DNA of 8,078 bases from Methanobacteriota archaeon. Lineage in GTDB: Archaea > Thermoplasmatota > Thermoplasmata > JAUWGG01. The stretch's first letter is position 1; every line of letters begins with the position of its first letter. The notes beneath the pieces are model-generated. The model searched no databases, was not told where the DNA came from, and saw only the letters and a list, made by a program, of their open reading frames with translations. The DNA lies in assembly GCA_030606525.1 (NCBI GenBank), contig JAUWGG010000036.1, positions 1-8,078 of the forward strand, written 5' to 3'. The position numbers and the translations under genes were made by a program. Shown here piece by piece: positions 1 through 6,614 of the stretch.

Positions 1-1
1 C

Positions 2-2944
2 ATATCTAAAACCATAGGGCTTTTAGCAAAGGCAAGAAAAGCTCTTAAAGAAGAAGACTACGCTCAATCCTTAAGCTTAGCTAATAAAGCTGAAGAAATG
101 ATCAAAATGGATCTGGAGGGATATGCGAAAGCAGAAGAGGAAGTAAAAGATCTCCGAGAGTATTTAGCTAATGCTGATGATTTTGGGATAGATACCGCTT
201 CTGCGCAGGAAACGATCAAAAAGGCTAATGCTGCCCTGCAAGAAAATGAGTTCGATGATGTCTTTGCCCTCTGCAAAAAATGCAAGGGTGAGGTGGACAA
301 TGCATGGGGTAAAAAGGCGGTGAATATGATCGGTGCTTCAAGCTCCCTCTTACCATTGGCTGAAAAGCTAAATGTAGATATCACAGATCTTAATGCTTTG
401 ATCGATAAGGCTACGACAGCTGTAAAGAGCAAGGATTATGAGAACAGCATCAGGTTTGCGGGGGAATGCAGAGAAGATATTGGAAACAGGATAAGCGAAT
501 CAATAACAGAACTCATATCAACAACCCAATCAACTATCGACAGCGCAGAAGAAATCAACATCGATGAAGCAAAGGAATCGCTCCATCAAGCTAATTCTTT
601 CCTGATCGAAAAAAATTATGAAAAAGCTTATAAATACATAACTAAGAGCAAAAAGGCAATTGAAAAAAATGCTCGAGAGTTGGCAGAGAAATCACTGAAA
701 AGTCTAGAGAAAAATACAGATATTGCACGAGAAAGAGGAGCCGATGTTTCACCGTTAGATGAGCAAATCAAGAATGCCGTGGATGCAATGAAGCAGGAGA
801 ACTACATTGATGTTCTTGCACTTACTGCTCAAGCTCAAGTGGATGCAAAAAAGATCACCATTAAATTCGTGGAGGAAACCTTATCATCCACAATAAGCGA
901 TGTAGCCGATATCAAGCATCTCGGTATTGACATATCGAACCTTAAGGAGATCCTTAAGAAAGCTAAGACCGCTCTTGCCTTTGGGAATTATGACGAGGTC
1001 TTTGAATTAATAAACAAGAGCAATGAAGAAGTTGAAAAGATAGAAGAACTGAAGAATAAAGCATACGATAGTATAACATCATCAGCAGAATTGATAGCAG
1101 AAGCGCGGAAGAAAGGGATGGATGTTGCAGAGGTTATGGAAACATTCCATGCTGCAAAATCTGCTTATGGGCTGGGTGAGTTCAATAAATCATTGACACT
1201 TTCAGAGAAAAATAGAATTGAAACAGATAAGCTGATCGAGGAGCATGATGCAACTACGAAGATCGTTTCATTGCAAGAAAAGATCGAGTTGGTTGAGGGT
1301 TTAGGGAGAGAGATACCAAAGATAAAGGAGATATTCGATAGTGCAAAACAAGCTTTAGATGCTGGTTCCTATCAGGATTCATTGAGAATTGCAGATGAGC
1401 GCGATAGCGAGATCGCACAAATACTCCAGAAAGAAATATCCAATATCATCTCCTCATCAAGTTCTATGGTCAAAGAAGCGGAAAAGCGAGGTATAGATGT
1501 ATCGATCCAAAAGGAGTTACTCAAATCAGCTGAATCTTCTCTTGCTGATGATGAATTCAAGCGGTCAATTGAAACAGCTCTGTTGATCCAAAAAGAGGTA
1601 AGGCATCTTAGGAACCTCAATGAACAGGCCAGTGACCTAATAAAAAAGGCTGAAGAAGAGCTGGAGTTGGCAAAAGCATTGGAGATATACGTTCCAAAAG
1701 CTGAAAATTTGCTCCATGATGCAAAATATGCATTTGAAGAATACGATTATGAGGAATCTATACAATTCACTAGTAAAAGTCTTGGGTGGATGCTGAAGAC
1801 GGAGAAGGGTCATGCTGTTAAAAGCATCGCCTTTTTCCGAAAATCTATGAGCAAAGCACAGAGAAGGAGTATAAAGTGCAGAGAAGCTGAAAATCTAATG
1901 GAACAAGCAGACGAAGCTTTAAAAAGCGCAAAATATAAGGAAGCTTTGAAACTATCTCGTAAAGGAATAGCGGAAATAGAGAAGGTCATGCTGCAGTATG
2001 AGATGACGGTCGAAGCCATAAAAAATGCGGAAAAGAAGATAAAGGAAGCAGAAAGGGATGCTTTTGATGTTGAAAAAGCAAGAGAACTGCTCAAAGAAGC
2101 TGTTATCGCATTAAAGAATGGTGTCCATGTTAAAGCATTGGAATTTGCGATACAAAGCGGGGACGAACTTTATCGTGTTGAGGAATTTGCTGAAGGGATG
2201 GAAAAAGAAATTGATGTGATCGATAGGAACCTCGAGTTAGCATCATCGATGGGCATGGATTTGAAGAAAATAAAAAGATCATCAGATAAAGTGAGAGCGC
2301 TGATGGGCAAACACAGATATAAAAAAGCCCAAAGAATTGTGAGGATGGGAAGGGACGAAGTTGATGAAGCTATCAGAAGTCATCTCAAGGACACGGTCGG
2401 TATGATCACAACTAACCTGACACTTGCCAATAATATTGGTATAAGTATTTCCAAGATCAACAAGAGGTTTTCCACAGGAAAAAGGTTCCAAGAGCAGAAT
2501 AGATTTGAGAAAGCTTATGAACTGTTCCAGGGATGTGAAGAAGAGCTCAATGAACTGTTGAAAAAGTACGCTGAAGAAAAAAGCAGGTCATCAAAAGCTA
2601 AGATCGCAGCAATTAAAAATATGGGTGTTGATGTTATTGAATTTGAAGAAATGTTGGGAATAACAGATGAACTGCTGCATGATGGAGATTATGATGAAGC
2701 ACTTAATTCAATGAAACAAGCGGAGGAAGGAGCTGAATTAAAAAGAAGAAAACATAGAGAGTTCTTGGATACGAGGTATGTTGCTGTATCATCCATTTAT
2801 TCTGCCAAGAGGTTCGGCGTCAATGTTAAAAAGGCACAAGAACTGTTGGAAAAAGCTCAACGGTTTGGAAATGAAGATTATGATAAGTCGCTTGTATACA
2901 TCAAACAAAGCGTTGAGGAAGCAGAAAATGCCTTAATGGACTAC
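2..2944 (+). repeat. Tandem coding repeat, sixteen units of about 62 codons
   Basis: Taking the turn residue (G in G-I-D-V) as landmark, counted from the first visible codon, units begin near residues -2, 62, 124, 186, 246, 308, 372, 435, 497, 561, 623, 687, 751, 813, 875 and 939. Steps are 60-64 residues, about 188 bases. The corner aromatic (Tyr or Phe) is kept in fifteen units; the unit at 687 has His instead. The repeat is degenerate in DNA and clear only in protein, so it is an old internal duplication, not a recent satellite-like expansion. Confidence 0.85.
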
Positions 2945-3256
2945 GCTCCAAAGATAGATGTCAAACTTCATCTAGATAAAGCGAAGAAAGATGAGTGGTG
3001 TGATGCTGAATTAGCCATACATAATATAGGGAAAGCATTGGCAAAAAATATTGAGATAGATGCATCTGGTAATATCGAGATAAAAAATGGAGAGGGGATA
3101 GAAAAATTGATAGGAGGGCGCGTCAAGACCATACCAATCAAACTTAAACCACTTGCAAAGGGAAAGATACCGATAACACTAAAAATAACCTATGGTAGTA
3201 TGTTCTATACGAGAAAATATGAATATGCGCTCAAAGAGGAAATAGAAGTTGAATGA
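2..3256 (+). CDS. Giant alpha-helical repeat protein with C-terminal beta-rich (CARDB/Ig-like) domain, 5' end outside the window
   Basis: The frame is open from base 2 to the TGA at 3254-3256, giving 1084 visible residues. An ATG at 98 exists, but the 32 codons before it already encode a good repeat unit, so the true start lies off the left edge. Residues 1-981 are sixteen degenerate repeats rich in Lys, Glu and Ala. Each has a G-x-D-V-like turn, a short helix of the type LLKKAxxAL, an aromatic residue in a G-x-Y-x-x-A/S-like corner, then a long charged helix. Residues about 982-1084 change to a beta-type pattern with an N-x-G-K-A segment and alternating hydrophobics, resembling CARDB/Ig-like domains of archaeal proteins. 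No membrane segment is visible; a signal peptide cannot be judged. Such proteins are often mislabelled SMC or chromosome segregation ATPases, but no Walker motifs are seen here. The TPR-like Y-x-x-A corners suggest a scaffold or binding role. This is inference and the function is unknown. Confidence 0.9.
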   Translation: MSKTIGLLAKARKALKEEDYAQSLSLANKAEEMIKMDLEGYAKAEEEVKDLREYLANADDFGIDTASAQETIKKANAALQENEFDDVFALCKKCKGEVDNAWGKKAVNMIGASSSLLPLAEKLNVDITDLNALIDKATTAVKSKDYENSIRFAGECREDIGNRISESITELISTTQSTIDSAEEINIDEAKESLHQANSFLIEKNYEKAYKYITKSKKAIEKNARELAEKSLKSLEKNTDIARERGADVSPLDEQIKNAVDAMKQENYIDVLALTAQAQVDAKKITIKFVEETLSSTISDVADIKHLGIDISNLKEILKKAKTALAFGNYDEVFELINKSNEEVEKIEELKNKAYDSITSSAELIAEARKKGMDVAEVMETFHAAKSAYGLGEFNKSLTLSEKNRIETDKLIEEHDATTKIVSLQEKIELVEGLGREIPKIKEIFDSAKQALDAGSYQDSLRIADERDSEIAQILQKEISNIISSSSSMVKEAEKRGIDVSIQKELLKSAESSLADDEFKRSIETALLIQKEVRHLRNLNEQASDLIKKAEEELELAKALEIYVPKAENLLHDAKYAFEEYDYEESIQFTSKSLGWMLKTEKGHAVKSIAFFRKSMSKAQRRSIKCREAENLMEQADEALKSAKYKEALKLSRKGIAEIEKVMLQYEMTVEAIKNAEKKIKEAERDAFDVEKARELLKEAVIALKNGVHVKALEFAIQSGDELYRVEEFAEGMEKEIDVIDRNLELASSMGMDLKKIKRSSDKVRALMGKHRYKKAQRIVRMGRDEVDEAIRSHLKDTVGMITTNLTLANNIGISISKINKRFSTGKRFQEQNRFEKAYELFQGCEEELNELLKKYAEEKSRSSKAKIAAIKNMGVDVIEFEEMLGITDELLHDGDYDEALNSMKQAEEGAELKRRKHREFLDTRYVAVSSIYSAKRFGVNVKKAQELLEKAQRFGNEDYDKSLVYIKQSVEEAENALMDYAPKIDVKLHLDKAKKDEWCDAELAIHNIGKALAKNIEIDASGNIEIKNGEGIEKLIGGRVKTIPIKLKPLAKGKIPITLKITYGSMFYTRKYEYALKEEIEVE

Positions 3257-3276
3257 TTGGCGGATCAAGATAATTT

Positions 3277-3301
3277 TAAAATGCAAGATAAGATCATTTT
3301 A
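3277..3301 (+). terminator. Weak AT-rich inverted repeat after the repeat-protein gene, possible terminator
   Basis: TAAAATG at 3277-3283 and CATTTTA at 3295-3301 form 7-base arms with an 11-base loop, 21 bases after the stop codon. T-rich runs lie within and just before the arms. Archaeal termination depends mainly on T-rich tracts, so the position is sensible, but an AT-rich stem this weak could arise by chance. Confidence 0.25.
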
Positions 3302-3312
3302 TTGAAGAGGAT

Positions 3313-3350
3313 GGGAAAGATTATATGGTAAAAAACAATTTAGATAGAGG
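3313..3350 (+). promoter_or_regulatory. Archaeal promoter (BRE + TATA) for the mntA-hepT pair, copy 1 of the shared element
   Basis: GGGAAAGATTATAT at 3313-3326 combines a purine-rich BRE-like part with a TATA box. A start about 26 bases downstream, near 3349, would leave a leader of roughly 11 bases containing the GAGG at 3353-3356. The 38-base block matches the block at 4181-4218 at 30 positions and that at 6615-6652 at 29, counted by eye without gaps. The match extends past the TATA box into an AAA-x-CAATT segment. Confidence 0.6.
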
Positions 3351-3359
3351 TAGAGGAAA

Positions 3360-3662
3360 ATGTTAACCTATGATATGATCTTGAGAAAGATCGAAAGAAA
3401 TATGGGAAAGATAAGAAAGTATGGTATAAAAAAGATCGGACTTTTTGGGTCATATGTAAGAAATGAGCAGTGTATGGAAAGTGATATAGATATTTTAGTG
3501 GAATTTGAAAAAGGCAAAAAAACGTTTGATAACTACATGGAACTTAAGTTTTTCTTAGAAGATCTATTTAAATGTAAAGTTGATCTTGTAACCACGAAAT
3601 CGATAAAACCTGATCTAAAACCATATATTTTGGGAAGTGTGAAATATGCAGCGGGATCATAG
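3360..3662 (+). CDS. mntA: MNT-type nucleotidyltransferase, MntA-like antitoxin
   Basis: This is a 100-residue minimal nucleotidyltransferase. The family motif is complete: G30-S31-x2-R34, then D42-x-D44, with a third carboxylate at D75 in K-V-D-L. In studied MntA/HepT systems the MNT protein is the antitoxin: it transfers AMP from ATP onto a tyrosine of the HEPN partner and silences its RNase activity. The same role is inferred here from the motif and the overlapping HEPN gene. The ATG follows GAGG at 3353-3356 at normal distance; an internal ATG at 3375 would cut the first helix. The last 17 bases overlap the partner gene, implying coupled translation. Asn35 follows the motif Arg where many relatives have Gly, probably harmless. 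The order here is antitoxin then toxin. Confidence 0.88.
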   Translation: MLTYDMILRKIERNMGKIRKYGIKKIGLFGSYVRNEQCMESDIDILVEFEKGKKTFDNYMELKFFLEDLFKCKVDLVTTKSIKPDLKPYILGSVKYAAGS

Positions 3663-3993
3663 GGTTTATCTTAAGGACATTCTAGAGGCCATTCGAAAGA
3701 TTAAGAAATATACACGAAACCTTACCTTTGAGGAACTGACAAAAGATGAACTAGTATTGGACGGCGTTGTAAGAAATCTTGAGATCATAGGCGAAGCAGT
3801 TAAGCAAATTCCAGCAGAAATTAAGAACAAAAACCCAGATATAGAATGGAAAAAGATAGCTGGGCTAAGAGATATACTCACCCATGCATATTTTGGGATA
3901 GATGAAGCGATCGTGTGGGACGTGATTAAAAATAAAATCCCAGAATTGAAAAATAAAATATCCAAAATCATTTCTGAAATAGATGGAAAATGA
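3646..3993 (+). CDS. hepT: HEPN (DUF86) RNase, HepT-like toxin
   Basis: This is a 115-residue, all-helical protein of DUF86/HepT length. It carries the HEPN active-site motif R75-x4-H80-x-Y82 in the segment LRDILTHAY. The conserved first helix (YLKDILEAIRKI) and the middle segment VVRNLEIIGEAVKQIP are also typical of the family. Arg and His form the RNase site, and the Tyr of R-x4-H-x-Y is the residue AMPylated by MntA in characterised systems. Toxin activity here is inferred, but no key residue is missing. The ATG at 3646 lies inside mntA in another frame, with only a weak purine-rich site (GGGAAG) some bases ahead, so ribosome coupling from mntA is likely. The N-terminus begins where relatives begin. 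Confidence 0.88.
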   Translation: MQRDHRVYLKDILEAIRKIKKYTRNLTFEELTKDELVLDGVVRNLEIIGEAVKQIPAEIKNKNPDIEWKKIAGLRDILTHAYFGIDEAIVWDVIKNKIPELKNKISKIISEIDGK

Positions 3994-4180
3994 TACATAA
4001 GGCAGGGACTCACTGAATTCTTCATGGCATATACGCTGTGGCTGAAATACAAAGAAGGTCAGCGTAAAGGTAATTGGCTTTACAAAGAAAAATAAAGCGA
4101 ATACGCTTTACAAATTTCCTTTCTTATATCCTAGCAGTGAAATTTCCATACAATATCTAAACCCTCTCCCAAAGAAGCGA
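3994..4180. other. Intergenic spacer with small repeats, no convincing gene
   Basis: This is the non-coding part of the gap between hepT and the ABC operon, which totals 266 bases. It contains a 10-base direct repeat, GCTTTACAAA, at 4077-4086 and 4105-4114. A 6-base inverted pair, GTAAAG at 4064-4069 and CTTTAC at 4078-4083, overlaps the first copy. CCCTC at 4162-4166 pairs with GAGGG at 4179-4183, the latter entering the BRE of the next promoter. A 23-codon ATG frame at 4024-4095 has no visible ribosome site or family signature. Confidence 0.5.
4093..4126 (+). terminator. Stem-loop followed by a pyrimidine tract, possible terminator of mntA-hepT
   Basis: TAAAGCG at 4093-4099 and CGCTTTA at 4104-4110 are perfect 7-base arms around an AATA loop. 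They are followed by a T/C-rich stretch at 4115-4126. This lies 100 bases beyond hepT and before the next promoter, the expected zone for a terminator. The arms also belong to the GCTTTACAAA repeat, so an operator role is an alternative. Confidence 0.35.
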
Positions 4181-4218
4181 GGGAAAGATTATATCGTTAA
4201 AAACGATTCTGTGAAAGG
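4181..4218 (+). promoter_or_regulatory. Archaeal promoter of the ABC operon, copy 2 of the shared element
   Basis: GGGAAAGATTATAT at 4181-4194 is identical over 14 bases to the block ahead of mntA. The following AAAAAC and ATT runs sit at the same offsets. Transcription would start near 4217, giving a leader of about 43 bases. GAGGG at 4179-4183 can pair with CCCTC at 4162-4166, so the BRE lies in an inverted repeat. Confidence 0.6.
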
Positions 4219-4230
4219 AAGTTATAAGCA

Positions 4231-4252
4231 AAATATTGCAAATATTTGGAGA
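4231..4252 (+). promoter_or_regulatory. Palindrome touching the ribosome binding site of the ABC ATPase gene
   Basis: AAATATT (4231-4237) and AATATTT (4241-4247) are perfect inverted arms with a GCA centre, directly abutting the Shine-Dalgarno sequence GGAGA at 4248-4252. The start codon follows after 7 bases. The element lies in the predicted leader, so it could be a DNA operator or a weak RNA hairpin beside the ribosome site. The role is inferred from position only. Confidence 0.35.
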
Positions 4253-4259
4253 ATGAATC

Positions 4260-5195
4260 ATGTCCAATACATCTAACATTATCATCGAAACACGCAATCT
4301 ATCAAAAAGATTCAAAGACGTTCAGGCAGTTAACAGCTTGAACATGAAAGTGCGCAAGGGCGAGATATACGGATTCTTAGGTCCGAACGGCGCTGGGAAG
4401 ACAACGACCATCAAGATGATGATGGGTCTTACACATCCCTCTGCAGGAGAGGTACTTATTGGGGGAAAAAAAGTCAGCGGTGATTCAGTCTCTATTAAAA
4501 AAGACATAGGATATCTTCCTGAGGTAGTTGCGTTCTATGATAATTTAACTCCTTTACAGACACTCCATTTCTTCTGCGAGTTAAAAGGTGTGGACAAGTC
4601 TATTGCTGAACCTCTCTTAAAAGAGGTCGGTCTCGAGAATGTACTGCATAGGAAAGTAGGAACGTTCTCCAAAGGTATGAATCAATTGCTGGGGATAGCT
4701 CAAACAATGATAGGAAAACCCTCAATATACATTCTTGATGAATCAATGGCAGGTTTAGACGCACGGTGGGTGAAAGTTGTTAGAGAGAAGATCAAGATGT
4801 TGAACAGACAGGGTGCTACGATACTATTCTCCTCACATATTCTAACAGAAGTGCAGAATCTCTGCAACAGGGTTGCGATAATCAACAAAGGTAAACTTAT
4901 AGCTGAGGACACTGTATCAAATCTGAGCAGTTATCTGCATATCAAACCGCGTCTTGAGATCATTATTGCGGGTCTTAATGGAAGAGTGCCTGATTTTATC
5001 TTCAATGTCGAAGGAGTTGAGAACGCTGACGCAAAGGGAGATACGCTTTTTGTGACCTGCGATACTGCGGTGCGCATTCAAGTCATCACTGCGCTTAAAG
5101 AGAAAGGTCTTAACATACAGAACTTTAAAACAATTGAGCCTACACTTGAGGAAGCATTTGTGAAGTTGATCTCTAAGGATGAAGGAGATGTTTAG
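4260..5195 (+). CDS. ABC transporter ATP-binding protein, ABC-2/NosF-like
   Basis: This is a 311-residue ATPase subunit of an ABC-2 type transporter. Walker A is G41-PNGAGKT-T49. The Q-loop position has Glu88 in G-Y-L-P-E, common in this subfamily. The signature is F136-S-K-G-M140, Walker B ends in L159-D160-E161, the D-loop is G165-L-D167 and the switch is His193 in S-S-H. After Walker B it reads D-E-S, not the usual D-E-P. Residues from about 225 form the C-terminal alpha/beta extension common in NosF/CcmA/DrrA-like subunits. It would hydrolyse ATP on the cytoplasmic face to drive the permease encoded directly downstream. The substrate cannot be read from the sequence. NosF similarity is structural only: no nosD or nosZ is present, so copper or nitrous-oxide function should not be assumed. 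The ATG follows GGAGA at good spacing. Confidence 0.92.
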   Translation: MSNTSNIIIETRNLSKRFKDVQAVNSLNMKVRKGEIYGFLGPNGAGKTTTIKMMMGLTHPSAGEVLIGGKKVSGDSVSIKKDIGYLPEVVAFYDNLTPLQTLHFFCELKGVDKSIAEPLLKEVGLENVLHRKVGTFSKGMNQLLGIAQTMIGKPSIYILDESMAGLDARWVKVVREKIKMLNRQGATILFSSHILTEVQNLCNRVAIINKGKLIAEDTVSNLSSYLHIKPRLEIIIAGLNGRVPDFIFNVEGVENADAKGDTLFVTCDTAVRIQVITALKEKGLNIQNFKTIEPTLEEAFVKLISKDEGDV

Positions 5196-6056
5196 ATGCC
5201 AAATTTGAGAATAAGCCTTAGGTCAATATACTCAGTTGCGAAAAAGGAGTTCGCAGACAACCTTAGGAACAGATGGATAGTAGCGCTAACGATCATCTTT
5301 GTAGTTCTGACGATTGCAACTTCCTATCTTGCTGGTGGAAAGGTAGGAAGCTCCTCCGGCTTTGGAGGGATGGAGAACACTGTCGTGGTTCTCCTATCTA
5401 TTTCTTCGTTGCTAATTCCACTCATATCGATCATGCTTGGTTATGCAACAATCTCCGGCGAATGTGAAAGCGGTTCTCTTGGTGTATTGCTTGCTTACCC
5501 CATCAAGAGAATTGAGATATTCCTTGGTAAATTTTTGGGATTAGGGTCGGTATTGATCGTTTCCATAGTCATAGGATTTGGCGCTGGAGGGATCATCATT
5601 GCTGGTGTTGTCGGCACAGCCTCCTGGACCGGGTATTTGGTTTTTATAGCACTTACCATCCTCCTCGGTCTTCTCTACCTGAGCGTGTCGATGTTCTTTT
5701 CCACTCTCTGCAAAAAACGCGTTACATCTTTAGGTGCAGGTGTGATTTTGTTCTTCTGGTCCATGATCATCGGTATGATAGTATTCGGCATCTATCTCGG
5801 AAGCGGAGGAAGTTTCGAAGAATGGATGGCTGGAGGGGCAAGTTTTCCAGATTGGGTCTGGTGGTGCATGCTCCTCAGTCCAACGGACATGAGCCAGATG
5901 GCGATCATGCAGGCATTCAGCGTGAAGCAGGTCTTCGGCATACCAGTTGAAATGCCCTCCTTTATGAACCTTACCCTTCTTATCCTCGTTCAACTCATCT
6001 GGATCATAGAACCATTAATGTTGGCAATCTACTTCTTTGGGAAGAGGGATATTTAA
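5196..6056 (+). CDS. ABC-2 type permease, NosY-like, six membrane helices
   Basis: This 286-residue membrane protein is the partner of the ATPase just upstream: its ATG follows the ATPase stop codon directly. GGAG at 5184-5187 inside the ATPase gene serves as ribosome site, so the two are translationally linked. Hydrophobic segments lie near residues 27-47, 61-85, 116-139, 147-170, 178-202 and 258-282. A basic, amphipathic N-terminus (KKEFADNLRNRW, residues 16-27) precedes helix 1. The cytoplasmic loop after helix 2 has the NosY/ABC-2 pattern G-Y-x-x-I-S-G-E then E-x-G-S-L-x-x-L-L-A-Y-P, followed by K-R-x-E-I (residues 82-108). The loop between helices 5 and 6 is rich in Trp and Gly and may lie outside the membrane. 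It probably exports or moves a hydrophobic or membrane-associated substrate, unidentified. Base composition here looks more GC-rich than in flanking genes. Confidence 0.9.
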   Translation: MPNLRISLRSIYSVAKKEFADNLRNRWIVALTIIFVVLTIATSYLAGGKVGSSSGFGGMENTVVVLLSISSLLIPLISIMLGYATISGECESGSLGVLLAYPIKRIEIFLGKFLGLGSVLIVSIVIGFGAGGIIIAGVVGTASWTGYLVFIALTILLGLLYLSVSMFFSTLCKKRVTSLGAGVILFFWSMIIGMIVFGIYLGSGGSFEEWMAGGASFPDWVWWCMLLSPTDMSQMAIMQAFSVKQVFGIPVEMPSFMNLTLLILVQLIWIIEPLMLAIYFFGKRDI

Positions 6057-6095
6057 AATCGAATTTGGTGTCTAATGAGTCTTATCTGCAATACA

Positions 6096-6126
6096 TTGAT
6101 ATACTTGTAATGTAATGTATTACATT
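6096..6126 (+). promoter_or_regulatory. Promoter and palindromic operator of the RHH/RelE module
   Basis: A TATA-like TTGATATACTT (6096-6106) is followed at once by AATGTAAT-GT-ATTACATT (6109-6126), an inverted repeat with perfect 8-base arms and a 2-base centre. Transcription would start at about the right edge of the palindrome, 10 or so bases before the ATG. A ribbon-helix-helix protein bound here would block the start region, the usual autoregulation of relBE-type operons. The palindrome is seen directly; the binding protein is inferred. Confidence 0.65.
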
Positions 6127-6136
6127 GGTGATTAAG

Positions 6137-6361
6137 ATGCCTACTGCTGTTTCGATTCGGTTGCCCGATGAGATCGCACATAAGTTAGAAAATCTTGCTA
6201 GCGACATAGAACGTTCTAAAACATACATCATTCTTAAAGCGATAGAGTCGTATCTCAAAGAATATACTGACTATCTTATTGCCTTAGAACGTTTAAGAGA
6301 TAAGGATGATGAGATCATTTCAAGTGATGAGATGAGGGAACGCCTTGCCCTACAAAATTGA
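6137..6361 (+). CDS. relB: Ribbon-helix-helix antitoxin, RelB/CopG-like
   Basis: This is a 74-residue protein when started at the ATG at 6137. That start gives MPTAVSIRLPDEIAHKLENLA, the usual beginning of RHH antitoxins, and GGTG at 6127-6130 lies at ribosome-site distance. TTG at 6125 and GTG at 6128 would place the start inside the operator and add V-I-K, so they are less likely. Residues 3-47 are the RHH DNA-binding domain: beta strand T-A-V-S-I-R-L-P, then two helices. Residues 48-74 (EYTDYLIALERL, then ISSDEMRERL) match the C-terminal tail by which such proteins wrap and neutralise RelE-fold toxins. It probably represses its own promoter through the palindrome just upstream. It overlaps the toxin gene by 17 bases. 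Confidence 0.85.
   Translation: MPTAVSIRLPDEIAHKLENLASDIERSKTYIILKAIESYLKEYTDYLIALERLRDKDDEIISSDEMRERLALQN
6334..6338 (+). promoter_or_regulatory. Ribosome binding site that fixes the TTG start of the toxin
   Basis: GAGGG lies 6 bases before the TTG at 6345. An in-frame TGA at 6333-6335 rules out any earlier start, and no ATG or GTG occurs early in the frame. TTG is therefore the start codon. A weak start codon could keep toxin output below that of the antitoxin. Confidence 0.65.
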
Positions 6362-6596
6362 ATATAAATCATCGGTTGTTCGTGATCTAAAAAAATTGGA
6401 CAAGAGCACAGCTAAGCGGATCCTTCAGCAATTAGAAGTAGCTCTATCTAAAAATCCAAACTGTGGCGCACCACTTACAGGGCAATTTAAAGGATTATTC
6501 AAATACCGCATAGGTGACTATCGCATCATATACACCAAAATTAGGGATGGGGTACTTATCTTGCGAATCGCACATCGCAGCAAAGTATACAAATAG
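6345..6596 (+). CDS. relE: RelE/ParE-fold mRNA interferase toxin
   Basis: This is an 83-residue protein with the RelE pattern: strand PYKIEYKSSVVRDLKKLD, helix pair through residue 36, the segment L-x-G-Q-F-K-G-L-F-K-Y-R, then G-D-Y-R-I-I-Y and the closing I-A-H-R-S-K-V-Y. By-eye alignment with E. coli RelE places Lys53, Arg55, Arg60, Arg78 and Tyr82 near the RelE residues K54, R56, R61, R81 and Y87. The basic and aromatic residues for ribosome-dependent mRNA cleavage therefore appear present. His77 before Arg78 is common in archaeal and YafQ/RelE-like members. It starts with TTG inside the antitoxin gene, so the two are co-expressed and probably translationally coupled. A ParE-type gyrase inhibitor has the same fold, but the retained Arg and Tyr residues favour an RNase. 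Confidence 0.87.
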   Translation: MPYKIEYKSSVVRDLKKLDKSTAKRILQQLEVALSKNPNCGAPLTGQFKGLFKYRIGDYRIIYTKIRDGVLILRIAHRSKVYK

Positions 6597-6614
6597 AATA
6601 CGCAAATAGAAGAT

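Noticed and set aside
98..100. ATG at 98 as the start of the giant repeat protein
   Set aside because: The frame is open upstream to the window edge and those codons encode a proper repeat unit, so this is an internal Met.
64..432. Long open frame on the minus strand opposite the repeat gene, with others at 1372-1620, 1810-2094 and 2282-2491
   Set aside because: They are shadows of the repeat-rich coding strand, lack ribosome sites and show biased Ser/Leu composition typical of antisense frames.
2..3256. SMC or chromosome-segregation ATPase identity
   Set aside because: No Walker A, Walker B or signature motif is visible; the resemblance is only of charged helices.
4024..4095. Small ORF of 23 codons after hepT (starts MAYTLWLKYK), in frame with hepT beyond its stop
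   Set aside because: There is no ribosome site or family signature, and the hepT protein already ends at a normal length. Might be a decayed remnant, but not supportable.
4260..6056. Nitrous-oxide reductase maturation (nosDFY) operon
   Set aside because: Only the ATPase and permease types match; no nosD or nosZ is in the window, and such pairs are widespread with other substrates.
6125..6130. TTG or GTG starts for the RHH antitoxin
   Set aside because: They fall in or at the edge of the operator palindrome, and the ATG at 6137 gives the usual antitoxin N-terminus.
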